A stretch of 64,000 nucleotides of DNA from a virus: the IMG/VR virus record IMGVR_UViG_3300027143_000001, positions 45,119 through 109,118 of that record. One strand, given 5' to 3'. Below, piece after piece: positions 10,760 to 21,600 of this stretch. How positions within the stretch are numbered: the first letter of the stretch is position 1; each line of letters starts with the position of its first letter. The notes below the pieces were generated by a model. That model did no database searches. It was given only the letters and a program-made list of their open reading frames with translations, and was not told the DNA's origin. The position numbers and the translations under genes were made by a program.

Positions 10760-13700
10760 TTAGAAGCATGCATGTATATCGCGGAGGATATTTACAAGGT
10801 CTGTCTTCGTCACCGGTGCCTCAGTTTTTGTAGATGTGTCCTCCTCTACAAATTTACTAATTTCCTGTGTATCTTGGTTAGCTTTAGCTTTAAATTCTGC
10901 AAGTTTTTCGTCAAGCTCTACAAAATCTTCAAAAGTTAAACTTGCTGCATTCGCTGTGGTAGTTGTCTCAAACAGTGGTACATCCTCGCCTGCAGGGCTT
11001 TCCACTACCACCGGAGCGTCTGCCGCTTCCTGTGTAGTTCCCTTTTTCAGAATACGTGTGGCAATTCCTTTCAAGGTACTTTTTCCCTTAGGGGTTTTGC
11101 TAAACTCTTCCAGGCTTGAAAACGGTGTATCACGTTTAGCGTTAGCTCTTGCCAGTGCCTCCAGTGCTTTGGAGTGGAACTCATTCTTCTGTGTAAGCGT
11201 TGCACCCGTCATGTAGTTGTACACCACATCCAGTTCACTGCGCGTGCGGTCCAGCGATTGCTGTAGTTCATCTGCCTGTTCTTCTGTCAGGGGTTGGTCA
11301 TTTACAGGTGTACCGTTATTGTCCACCACGTTCATACCATTGCCCTGCTGTTCTGTATGAAAATTATCACCGCTTTCTTCACGTGCAGCCTGCTGACGTT
11401 GTTGGCGCTTGTTCCTTAATAACTGGGCAGCACTCATGGCTCCTGACTCTCCTACACCTTCTGTTTCATCTACCTCTTCAGGTTCCGTTTGCTCAGGTTT
11501 AACAACTGGTGCATACTGTTCTAAAGCAGCTAGTTCTGCGTTATATTCAGCAATAATATCAAAAGCTTGTTTTGGTGCATTAAGTTTATCAGCAACCGCA
11601 TAACCAATAGGATTAGCTTTTTGTAACCAACTAATATAAGTACCTTTTGATAAATCTTCGGTAAACTTGGGTATGCCTAATACTTCTGCATAATAATCAA
11701 GAAGCATTTGAGTTACAGGGGTTCTAGTATTAGATTGTGTATCTGGAAAATCTTCTCTTTTATATTTAGCTTCTGTATCAGCTTTAGCATCTGTAGCAGA
11801 ATCTTGACCTTCTTGTGAAGATTGTCCTGAATTTTCTGAAGATGCCTTTGCAACAATACGGTGTGGCTCTTGCATGACTTGGATATCCAGATCAGGATAT
11901 TTGTCAGACACTGCCTGGATAGCGTCCAGGATAGCCTGACGGTCTTCTGGTGAAGCGTTCTGTAAACCGGTAGCAATGTGTACACCCCCGTTGAGGATGT
12001 CCTCCTCAATCTGCTGTACCATTACTTCATTGCCTTCTTCTACTTGTTCCGGTGTGGCATTCACTGCCTGGCCACCGTTGAGCTCAGCCAACTTGGCTTC
12101 TGCCTCACTGCGGTTCTTGGTCCAAAACGATTGACCGTTCTCATCATACCAGTAGTCGTTGATCGTGGAATCCAGAATGCTAAAACCAAGATACTTGTCT
12201 TCAGCCAGGATATACTTTGGACCTGCCGCTGCAGCAGGTTGTTCCTCTTCCTCTTCTTCTTCTGTTTGCTGAGGTGTTGCGCCTGCTGGTGCAGGAGCAG
12301 GTGAAGGACCTGTAGGGTTCTGTGGTGTAGCAGCCGGTGCAGGATTTTCTGTATCGTCCACCCTGGTTTCTGTCTGTGGTGTTGCTTCTACTTCTGCTGC
12401 TTTGTAATCGTTTACCACCTCATCAATGTCAGTGGTGTATTTATCATACACTTCCTGTTCACGGCTTGTCAGTGGGATTTCATCAAATAACTTATTGGCA
12501 ATGCGCACCATAACCTGAAACGACGGGCGCATGTCTTTCTTAAAATTCTCATACTGCTCATCACTTAGGTCAGCATAACCTTCCATACTGATGTTTCTGC
12601 GGTAGATCTTAGCCATGACAGCTTTAAGGTTGCTGCTGATCTTTTCCACCTGCTCTTGTGCATACTTGTTCATCTGCACACCAGCGTTAGGATCAAGCAC
12701 AATAGTCTCCAGGTTTCTGTACTCTTCACTCTTAAATGTAGCAGCTGCAATCTCCTCACGAATACGGTCACGCTCAGCTTTCTCAGAGTCGCTGTCCCCA
12801 AAGATCTTAAGGTTCATCACCGCAACCATCCATTGTTTCTGTGCAAGTTCTTCTACACTATCCAAATACTGCATTACCAGGTACTTGAAATTACCGTCCG
12901 TCATGCGGTACAGCATCATCTCAAAGTTCTCTGGGTTAAACAATACGTCTACTGCTTTCATGTACTCCTTAGCGTCCTTATCCAGGCGCATGTAGTCAAT
13001 GATCTTTTGGAAAGGCTCCTGGTACGGAAAGGTCATGTTCATGTCCACGTCCAGTCCAGCCTGTTTGTTTTTGAGTTGCATCAGTCGCGCAAAGTTGGTA
13101 AACACCTCTGGGTCGTGCATGTCAAACTCATCATCTTCCTCTACGGTAGATGTTTCTGTAAGTGTGGTACCGTCTGCTTGTGTACGTTCACCACTCATGG
13201 TGCGATAGGTCTTGCGACCAGGCTTGCGCTTTCCAATGAATGATTCCAAATCGTCTTCTTCAATCTCTTCCTCCATCTCCTGACCCTGGTCATTGGTCAC
13301 CGTGTTCTTGGTTGTACGCATACTCCACCACGATGTCCACGTATCAAGCTCTTGCAGTTCACTTTTCTTATCAGCAATTTGTTGCTCCAGATCTTTCTTT
13401 TGCTCAGGGGTAAGACCCTCCGCCTGCATGTTCTGCATCAGGATGTTGATGTCTGCTGATATGTTACCAATCTCCGCTTTCAGGGCATTAGGGTTTGTCA
13501 GAATGCGCAGTGCATAATCTGCAGAGTCTGCAATTCCTGCAATAGAGCGGATGTCATTGGATAATTGTTGTACACGCTTAACAGTCATCTCCCCTTTGAT
13601 TGCATTGTATGCAATTACAGAGATTGCCTCGTCTTGTACCTGGCGCATTACAGCAGCCACGTAGCGGTCACGTGAACCTTCCTGGTATCTGAATGGGTCA

Positions 13701-16030
13701 GCTAACTGCCCTACCTTTCTTTTTACACCCTCAATGACCTCAGAGTATTTCTTGACATCACGGGCTACAGAGTCACTAAACTCAGCTGCACTAGAGTACT
13801 TGGTGTCTTCAATGTTAACACCCATCATCTTACTGAACTCCTCGTTGGACATTTCCATGCCCATGTTACGGATTGCACTCTCAAATGCTTTAACAGAGTT
13901 GGTACGCTGTGCTGCTAATACAGCATGTAGCAACGCGTTATCCTTACCGTTCTGAAATTCATACTGCTTACCTTGCGCAGCAGCCGCGGTCATTTCCTGG
14001 GCAGCTTCTGTTTGGGCAGCAAAGTTGAACATTTTGTGGCTCATGTTGTCCCCAGAGCTTAGCTGACGAAACGCTGCATTTAGTGTTTTCAAATCGTTGT
14101 CAAGTGCTTTCTCAGCTTGCTTGACGGGATCTGCAGCAGGGTCGTTTTTATACTGCATGCTGGTAGCAGCATTGCTCATCTTCTCCAGCAAACGTGATGT
14201 GGCAGCAGTGGGGATGCGTATCACCGATCCTGTCACAGCCCCCATCAAAAATGTCTTGAATCCCTGTTTGGTAAACTGCTCTTGAAATCCTTCACCAAAC
14301 GCTTCTGTTAAACTCTTTTCTGCATTTTGCGCTTTGGCCATGTAGTATTCCTGCCATGACTTGGAACTCATTTCCTGCAAGTTTTCCTGCAAACCTTCTG
14401 TTACCTCCATGCGCAGCATGTCCTTGGTCAATGCTTTACCTACCTGGTATGCAGCTTCTTTCTTTCCAAAGTCCTTGGATATCTGGCCCAGTACACCGTA
14501 CGTGCCAAAGAATCCTTTCTTATAACCCTGAGTAAGTAATTTCTTAGTTGCAATATCACGTCCTTCCACAAACAGCATACGCTCTGCACCTTCTTCCAAC
14601 AGGTCCTTGATTACTTTGTTGGCTGGTGTAAATCGGTTGAACAGGTTACCAAACTGTAACTTGTTGGTTACCATCAGGATAGCCAGGTTTGTATTGTAGT
14701 TAGATGCACTGGTATCTGTAGCAGCCTGCTTGAATTTTTCAAACTCTTCTTCAGGAGGTAGCAAGCCGTTGTTTCTGTCTTTATAATCTTTGACAAGTTT
14801 GTCCAGGGTATCACCATATGACGTCACCGCTTCAAACGATGCCTCTGTTGCACTCATATTAAACTCCTGAGCCAGTCTTCTGACACCCTGGAGTCCCATA
14901 CCTGTTAACTCAAAAGCATTCTTTCCCGCCTTGGCTCCCGCTACAATCTTTTCCCCATAGCGCACGCCTGTACCTAACAAAGGTACACCACGCACAAACT
15001 GTCCTGCAAACTCACTGAAGTTCTTACTGCGCCACATACCACCAATATTGTTGGAGTACATGGTAAACGTATCAGCAATCGTATCCTGCATGCGTGCAGA
15101 GAAAGAACGTCCTGTTGCAGCAGCCACCTCAGCAGCTTCATCTGCCTTACCGGCTACTTTAGCAGAAGCACGGATAGCATCTACACTTTGATTGGCTTCA
15201 GTGAAACCTCTACCAATATCTGAAATAGCATCTGTAAACCTGAAGCCTGATTTGACTCCAGCCTCCACGCCTTCTTTAGCAAGCTTCTTGACTCCCATCT
15301 TGGCACCCAGCCTGGCAAAGGTGGCACCAAAGGATGCAATGCCTCCACCTGCGGTCAGTGCTGTGATAGCAGCATCTGCAGCCAGCTCGACGCCTAACGC
15401 ACCAAATGTACCCAGGGCAAACCCGGAGTTGGAGATCAGGTCAGCTGCAAACTTCTTGTTGAATATACCTTCCTCATCTTCCTTGGACGCAAACACAAAG
15501 TTGCGGTTCATGTCAAGCTGGTCCTGGTAGTACTGATCAATCAGTGTCTGTTCGTCTGGGCGCAACTTGTCCCAGTCCATGGACAATAATGCATCACCCA
15601 TGCGACCATAGTCTTTCCACCAGTCCGTAAAAGTGTTACCAAATCTATAACCTGCTGAGTCAAATGCTTTGCCCATAGCAGTGCCCCATGTTTCATTATC
15701 AATGGCACGTTGGGTGTTATAGGCATCGCCAGGTGAAAATGCGTCACCTTTGAAATTTTCCTGTTGAATAAACTTATCAACCTGCTCTGCATTCCAGTAT
15801 TCTGTACCAGGAGATTCAGCAGTGGTCAGGCTTTCCAAGAGACTCATCTTGGGAGGAGCAAAGTTTTCCTGCGCATACTGGTTGGCAGATTGCTCCATAC
15901 TTGTTTTAAAAGAAGATGCAGGTCCTGAAGCGCCAGTTAACTGTCCGCTTTGGAATGCATCTGCTATTTGTCCAATGGTAGGTGGATCACCTCCACCTTC
16001 CTGCATATTCAAATCTAGTTCCTCCGCCAT
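10760..16030 (-). CDS. Large internal virion (cargo) protein, 1756 aa
   Basis: I do not recognise an enzymatic domain. The N-terminal ~130 residues are polar. A Gly/Ala-rich hydrophobic stretch follows around residues 200-250, of the kind seen in internal virion proteins that touch membranes. Helical, coiled-coil-like sequence fills the middle. Around residues 1240-1280 there is a low-complexity linker rich in Pro, Ala, Thr and Gln that ends in a run of Glu. A segment at about residues 1400-1510 is encoded by visibly more AT-rich DNA than its flanks and may be an acquired small domain. The tail is again Glu/Ala-rich. It lies between the 887-aa cargo gene (5 bases away) and the giant polymerase gene, so ejection with the polymerase is inferred. 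The ATG at 16030 is the first in frame and gives tight gene packing. Confidence 0.75.
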   Translation of the reverse strand: MAEELDLNMQEGGGDPPTIGQIADAFQSGQLTGASGPASSFKTSMEQSANQYAQENFAPPKMSLLESLTTAESPGTEYWNAEQVDKFIQQENFKGDAFSPGDAYNTQRAIDNETWGTAMGKAFDSAGYRFGNTFTDWWKDYGRMGDALLSMDWDKLRPDEQTLIDQYYQDQLDMNRNFVFASKEDEEGIFNKKFAADLISNSGFALGTFGALGVELAADAAITALTAGGGIASFGATFARLGAKMGVKKLAKEGVEAGVKSGFRFTDAISDIGRGFTEANQSVDAIRASAKVAGKADEAAEVAAATGRSFSARMQDTIADTFTMYSNNIGGMWRSKNFSEFAGQFVRGVPLLGTGVRYGEKIVAGAKAGKNAFELTGMGLQGVRRLAQEFNMSATEASFEAVTSYGDTLDKLVKDYKDRNNGLLPPEEEFEKFKQAATDTSASNYNTNLAILMVTNKLQFGNLFNRFTPANKVIKDLLEEGAERMLFVEGRDIATKKLLTQGYKKGFFGTYGVLGQISKDFGKKEAAYQVGKALTKDMLRMEVTEGLQENLQEMSSKSWQEYYMAKAQNAEKSLTEAFGEGFQEQFTKQGFKTFLMGAVTGSVIRIPTAATSRLLEKMSNAATSMQYKNDPAADPVKQAEKALDNDLKTLNAAFRQLSSGDNMSHKMFNFAAQTEAAQEMTAAAAQGKQYEFQNGKDNALLHAVLAAQRTNSVKAFESAIRNMGMEMSNEEFSKMMGVNIEDTKYSSAAEFSDSVARDVKKYSEVIEGVKRKVGQLADPFRYQEGSRDRYVAAVMRQVQDEAISVIAYNAIKGEMTVKRVQQLSNDIRSIAGIADSADYALRILTNPNALKAEIGNISADINILMQNMQAEGLTPEQKKDLEQQIADKKSELQELDTWTSWWSMRTTKNTVTNDQGQEMEEEIEEDDLESFIGKRKPGRKTYRTMSGERTQADGTTLTETSTVEEDDEFDMHDPEVFTNFARLMQLKNKQAGLDVDMNMTFPYQEPFQKIIDYMRLDKDAKEYMKAVDVLFNPENFEMMLYRMTDGNFKYLVMQYLDSVEELAQKQWMVAVMNLKIFGDSDSEKAERDRIREEIAAATFKSEEYRNLETIVLDPNAGVQMNKYAQEQVEKISSNLKAVMAKIYRRNISMEGYADLSDEQYENFKKDMRPSFQVMVRIANKLFDEIPLTSREQEVYDKYTTDIDEVVNDYKAAEVEATPQTETRVDDTENPAPAATPQNPTGPSPAPAPAGATPQQTEEEEEEEQPAAAAGPKYILAEDKYLGFSILDSTINDYWYDENGQSFWTKNRSEAEAKLAELNGGQAVNATPEQVEEGNEVMVQQIEEDILNGGVHIATGLQNASPEDRQAILDAIQAVSDKYPDLDIQVMQEPHRIVAKASSENSGQSSQEGQDSATDAKADTEAKYKREDFPDTQSNTRTPVTQMLLDYYAEVLGIPKFTEDLSKGTYISWLQKANPIGYAVADKLNAPKQAFDIIAEYNAELAALEQYAPVVKPEQTEPEEVDETEGVGESGAMSAAQLLRNKRQQRQQAAREESGDNFHTEQQGNGMNVVDNNGTPVNDQPLTEEQADELQQSLDRTRSELDVVYNYMTGATLTQKNEFHSKALEALARANAKRDTPFSSLEEFSKTPKGKSTLKGIATRILKKGTTQEAADAPVVVESPAGEDVPLFETTTTANAASLTFEDFVELDEKLAEFKAKANQDTQEISKFVEEDTSTKTEAPVTKTDLVNILRDIHACF

Positions 16031-16035
16031 ATCAA

Positions 16036-18699
16036 TTACTTGCCGCTTTCTGCGACTTTTCTGTTGGTTACATATTTTTCAAACATATCCGTTACATAGG
16101 TTCCAGCACTCAGATACGAGGTAGGGTCATTTGGATTGTCAATCTTCTGAAATTTGTACAGCTTCTCGTTACGCTTTGTGCTAGGGTCAAAATACTGGAA
16201 AGTGATACCCAAGCCAAATGCACCAGAGACGTCACGCACACCAGCAGCGGTGTAATCAAAACCAACAGCGTTCATATAGCCAGGAGCTGTCACAATGGTG
16301 TTGGGATCAGCTGCAAATGCTGAGAAAGATCCTAGGTCAGTAGAGTTCACCGTATTCTTAGCCAGATACTTGTTGAAGCGTTCCAGCGGTAATGCGTTCT
16401 CACGGATGGTAGAATAAGGAAGTGTTACTGTTACAGTTTCTCCCTGCTTAAAACCTAAAGTTTTTGCAGCACTGGAATTAATATCAACCTTGAACTTTAC
16501 CTTTACCTTCTCTCCCTGCGCATCATATGATACCGTGGCTGAATTACCCATCAGTTCTTTGATACTTACAGGAGACATGGATGCTAACTTTTCAGGTGCA
16601 ATCTTAGCACCGGTCTCTGCTACTTCTACAGAAGCAGCCGTATTTCCTGAAGCAGCGCCATCAATCAGCTGATACAATTCTGCGGAAGTAATCCCACTAA
16701 ACTCAAATGTATCACCTGTTACACGCGCACGGTCATTGTATTGTGCGTCTACACGTTGGCTTAAATAAGATTGCTGAGCATCACTTAGTCCGCTCAAATC
16801 ATATACCGGTGTTCCGTCTTCTAATCTGTACAACAACTTAGCGCTTTCATATCCAGACTTAAGGTTGCCATATCCATCAGTAATTTCTTTACTGATGTTT
16901 TTGGCATTACGTAGCAAGCTCTCGCGCTGTGTCATCAGTATGTTCATACTCGATAGCGACTTGCTGAACATATCCAACATCTTTGTGATTTCTTCTGTTT
17001 TCTTAATACCTGCATAGTCAGCAACAATCTCACGACCACGTGTATAAGTTGCTGCAGTAAACCCATCCAGCAATGATTGAGCTGCCTGCGGATTATTATT
17101 AGGATCTACAACTTTGGTATGTGTTTTCTTACCGTACTCTTTTAAGATTTCCTTGTCAGCATCTGTCAGCTGAATCCTGGTATCACCATTGGCAATCTGC
17201 TGTACTTTATACATAATGTTATAGTACTTGCCATGTTCTGCCTCACCCACCACCAGGTTCATCAAACCGTTACCGGCTCCAAACGTAGTGTTGAACAAAT
17301 TATCGCGGTTCTTGGCCATACCATCCATCAATACATCTACCCCTGTAAAGACCTGTTGTCCAGCAGCATTACGTCCTAAGTAAGATTCAGACGGAAGATC
17401 GCCTTTACCTTGTGCAATTTTAACATCCAGAGCATACTCGCGATCCTTGTTCGCCTGCTCCTGGTTCATCTCCATGATCTTAAGCTCGCGATCCTGTTTC
17501 ATCTTGGCGTAGGTTAGCTCTCTATCCTGTGCCATTTTCCATCTGGTAAGAACTACATCGTCAGACTTGATATCTACAGATGCTGTAGCATCGCTGTATC
17601 CTTTGGCCCACATCTTTGCAGTCTGGCTTTTAGCTTGTTGTGCAAAAATACCATGGATGTTTTGTGCTATAAAGTTTGCACCCTCTTCATCAAGTTTACT
17701 TGACAGAGATGATGCACCATCACGCTGGTTAATGTATGCGTCTTTTTCGTTGAGCGCATTGATGTACTTTTCTTTTACATCTGGATCCTCAATGCCATCA
17801 GGATATTTTTCTTCAATAAGCTTGATGCGTGATTCTATTTTCTCTAGCTCTGTGTCAGCTGTAGTAGTTTCTTCTGCGGTATCAGTTTGCAATTGTTTTG
17901 CAAGCTGACCAGATACCATTTGTAACGCCTGCTCACGGGATACACCCTGAGATTGCTGAATGTTACGAATAGCGCTCTCTGCCTGCACCCAGCCTTGTTG
18001 CTGTAACTGACGGTCAAAGCGATTGCCCATCTGTGCCTGCGCCCAGTTGGTAAATGCTGCGTAAGACATCTTACCATTACCATAAGTAACAATGTAAGGA
18101 TTCTTACCATCTGCCGTAGCTACCTTAACGCCAATGTTTTGCTGCTTTGCTGCATCATTTAAGAATGTTGCAATATCATCCATAGGCACAAACTCCTGCG
18201 GGCGAATCTTCTGAATAGACCCGTCACCACGTTTAGAGCTACGTAAATCTTCTTCTGCAAACCCAATAGCCTGACGACTAAAGTCATTATACTGCGCACG
18301 CATTTTAGGATCAGTACTGTTTTTGTACTGCTCCATACGTTGCTTTTGCTTTTGGTGAAACGAGGTAACCTGCATATCATATGCGAGCTCCTGGTCCCTG
18401 GAGATTGGATTAAAGATTTCCTGCGCCTGCATTACGTTGGTAGGATTGGACAAGTCCACCCCTGCCAGACTCTTAATAGAGTTCTGCAGTTTCTTCATAA
18501 CCTCCTGACGGTAGAGTTCGTTGGACTCACTGGTCAGGGGATTGTTAAGCGCAGAGTTATAGATACTCTTGACCATGTTAAAACCACGGTCGTACTCCTG
18601 CTGACGCTGGCCATAGATCTCAGTCAAAAACTGGTAATCTGGCTTGTACACCTCAGCAGGTGTAATGTTGTCTGTTATACCTTGTATGAATGTTGACAT
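16036..18699 (-). CDS. Virion cargo protein, 887 aa
   Basis: A mostly helical protein. Residues 1-90 contain a Tyr-rich segment (YKPDYQFLTEIYGQRQQEYD) that I recall from cargo proteins of Bacteroidota phages. Long charged helices with coiled-coil character follow around residues 120-160 and 270-440. The C-terminal 250 residues look more globular. No catalytic motif, signal peptide or membrane segment was seen. The start overlaps the stop of the 1200-aa gene by one base, and the end lies 5 bases before the next gene, so the three are co-expressed. Position between the muzzle/lysin genes and the polymerase suggests a protein stored in the capsid or tail and ejected with DNA. The function is inferred from location only. 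Confidence 0.75.
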   Translation of the reverse strand: MSTFIQGITDNITPAEVYKPDYQFLTEIYGQRQQEYDRGFNMVKSIYNSALNNPLTSESNELYRQEVMKKLQNSIKSLAGVDLSNPTNVMQAQEIFNPISRDQELAYDMQVTSFHQKQKQRMEQYKNSTDPKMRAQYNDFSRQAIGFAEEDLRSSKRGDGSIQKIRPQEFVPMDDIATFLNDAAKQQNIGVKVATADGKNPYIVTYGNGKMSYAAFTNWAQAQMGNRFDRQLQQQGWVQAESAIRNIQQSQGVSREQALQMVSGQLAKQLQTDTAEETTTADTELEKIESRIKLIEEKYPDGIEDPDVKEKYINALNEKDAYINQRDGASSLSSKLDEEGANFIAQNIHGIFAQQAKSQTAKMWAKGYSDATASVDIKSDDVVLTRWKMAQDRELTYAKMKQDRELKIMEMNQEQANKDREYALDVKIAQGKGDLPSESYLGRNAAGQQVFTGVDVLMDGMAKNRDNLFNTTFGAGNGLMNLVVGEAEHGKYYNIMYKVQQIANGDTRIQLTDADKEILKEYGKKTHTKVVDPNNNPQAAQSLLDGFTAATYTRGREIVADYAGIKKTEEITKMLDMFSKSLSSMNILMTQRESLLRNAKNISKEITDGYGNLKSGYESAKLLYRLEDGTPVYDLSGLSDAQQSYLSQRVDAQYNDRARVTGDTFEFSGITSAELYQLIDGAASGNTAASVEVAETGAKIAPEKLASMSPVSIKELMGNSATVSYDAQGEKVKVKFKVDINSSAAKTLGFKQGETVTVTLPYSTIRENALPLERFNKYLAKNTVNSTDLGSFSAFAADPNTIVTAPGYMNAVGFDYTAAGVRDVSGAFGLGITFQYFDPSTKRNEKLYKFQKIDNPNDPTSYLSAGTYVTDMFEKYVTNRKVAESGK

Positions 18700-21600
18700 T
18701 ATCTTCCTGTCTTACGCTTGATTAATATTCTGAACATCTCGTCTGGTGTAACCACCGCTCCGCCCGTAGCAAAACCTCGTACGCCACTCATGCCTGCAAT
18801 GTCATAACCTGAATAGTTTGAATACCCTGCATAGGGATCTGCATACAACGCTGCTGCAGGATTACTTCTCAGAAGTGCATTGGTGCGATTCATCTCTGCA
18901 AGTGCTGCTTGTTTTGCAGCATCTTCTCCCAGCTCCGCTTTATAAGCTTCAAATGTCTCTCTGTAGGCTTTGATACCAGCGTCACTGTTCATTGCAGCAC
19001 TAACTGCATATGGATCAGCAGTACCTTTGCGTCCTGAACCTGAAGCATACCCTGTTGCATAGCCCGGTACGTATAAGTCCGCCATAGTCATGTCGCGACC
19101 TTGGCCTGAAAACTCAGCGTTATAAGAAATAGGATCAATATACACCTGTGGAGTCTTAACTTGCTCTTGCAATTTTTTGCGCTGGTAATTAGTCATACCT
19201 GCCATAAGTGCTCTCAGTTTATTTCTATCTTGCAGATTTTGCGAGTTTTCATTTTGCTGTCCTTCTGTTGCAAGATCCTTGTTATACTGATAAGCATACT
19301 TGGAGTTCATGTCACGCTCCGTGTTCTCAATCTGCGCGTTAAACTGTCCAGCCTGTGTAGACGTTTGACCATTGACAGTGTTGGTCTGTGCGTCGCTCAG
19401 TGCATTGTTTTGCAGGGTCTCACCAGTATTACCCATCATGGCTCCCAACGCTACGTTACCATCAGCGGAGTTTTGCGCCATGTTATTAAAATTGGCAGAA
19501 ACACCTTGGTTGTTGGCAATGGTAGACGCATTGGTAACAGTAGTCCACTCCGGGGTAACAAAATCAACCTGTTGTTTAGCAGGTCTGAAACGCTCGTTAT
19601 CGCGGGTAGATTCAAAGGCAAAGTTTACAATGTCTTGTGCCCACCACGGTCCTTGTTTTCTTCTTCCTGGAGGAACTTCTGTAGTTGTATACTCTTGACA
19701 TTCTGCCTGCGCTTTCTCTAATGAGTCATAAGGAGTAACTTTTTTTCCAGTTGGAGCAACAGGTGAAGAACCTTCATCATAGTTTACAGTTTGCACAGAA
19801 CGCGTACCATCTTCTGACTCTACGCAGTAATAAGCCTGCTTCTTACCTGGATCTTTTTCTTTTTCTACCTCAGGTGGCTGCCAATCTTCTTTAATTCCAA
19901 AATACTGGCGAGAAGTGTTGTTGCCATAAAAGTCATCAATATAAGAAGTACCAGTCTTGTCAGAATCCTGATCCGTTTTACTACCAGTTGCATCAACATC
20001 AAATCCTGCGTCTTTGAACTGCTGAATATACTCAGGTTGTCTGCCCACTTTGTTTGCGGCACGATACGCAGCCTGAAATGCAACGCGTCCCACATCGTCC
20101 ATGGCCTGAATACCTAAACGATTTGCAACAGCGTTATACACTTTGTTCTTTGTGTTTACAGGATTACCTTTCTCATCATAGATTTGACCAACAGTTCCTG
20201 TAAAAGAGTCCCAAGCTTTGGAGTTTCTAAAATCACCTTCATCACCATACACAGAACGCATCAGCAAGTTGTCTTTATTTCCTTGTAGCAAGTATTTAAG
20301 AACGTCCTCTTGCTTAAGCCCCTTAAGTTGATCCAATGTCTCCTTAGGTATTTTACCTGTGCTGTTTGGATCATTTAATATTGCCTGAAACTCTTTGAAC
20401 AATGCATCTCTCAAACCCTGGTTGTTAGCACCTTGGATGATAGACTCATATGATTTGATATCCTCTGCATACTTATTCTGATATGTTTTAGGATCATATC
20501 CCTCAACCTCAGGCGCTTCATAGTCAACTAGCTTGTTGCCTGCGTTATAAACATAAATACCATCAGGATTGTAAACCTTTTTCTGATTGGTCTTTGTGTC
20601 TTTTACTTCTATAATCTTGCCTGTCTCAGCGTCTCGTACAATGTTTAATGTACCTTTCTTGTAGCGCTTTACTTTTCTGTTGGTTTTTGGATCAACAACC
20701 TCGTCCACAAATGTCTCCTGATTAGCCGTTCCTGCATCTTGATAGCGCGGAATCATGTAGCCTGAAGTAAACGTAGGCATTTCATATGCACCGCCTTCTT
20801 TAAAATCAGTAAGATTGCTAGGTGCTGGTGCAGATCTTCTTGCGGGTGCTGCTTGTTGAGGGCGAGATCTTTGTGTAGTGTTTTGTTGCTGAGGTTGCTG
20901 TTGTGTTTGTCTTGCAGGTGCAGGTTGGCTATCTGGATCATATAGTACAGCAGCGTTACCACTTGATGCTCTATTTGTATCAGCGGCTCCAGCTTGTTGA
21001 GACTGTTTGGGGTTTTGAAAACCTTGACTCAAATCAACTTTTGTAAACTGTCTGTCACGGTCTGCATAAATCAGATCACTTTGAAAAAGGTTTTCAGTCT
21101 GTGATCCATAAATCTCATTGTATCCTGTGATTTTTCCGTTTTGGTCATAGATAGGGGTTACCTTTCTAGCTTTCAGTGAAGGTGATGAATGAGGATGGTT
21201 TTGAAATTTTCTTGCTGCATATGGCCACTCAACGCGGTACATGCTATCACCTTTAAAAAACAAATCACCAGTGTTTAGTTTTTTACCGTTTACGTCAATG
21301 CCGTAATTGTACTTGTACCAGTCGTCACCAATAAAGGGTTCATTGCTTTCTCCAATGTAGTAATGAAGGTTCTGATCACCATACATGCGATCATAAGGAA
21401 CACTGGTGTTGTAAGATTTATTGAAGCTGTGCTCATCAATGTAAAACTTTTGTCCGCTTTCTGTATTAAGAAACACATATTGATTGGGACTAAAAGTGTT
21501 AATCTGACTTTCATTGGCCATGTAACGGTGAGGCTTGCCATTGATGTAGACAATTGTAGCAGGAGTAAGTCCAATCTGATCTCCTGTTGGTCTAACCTTT

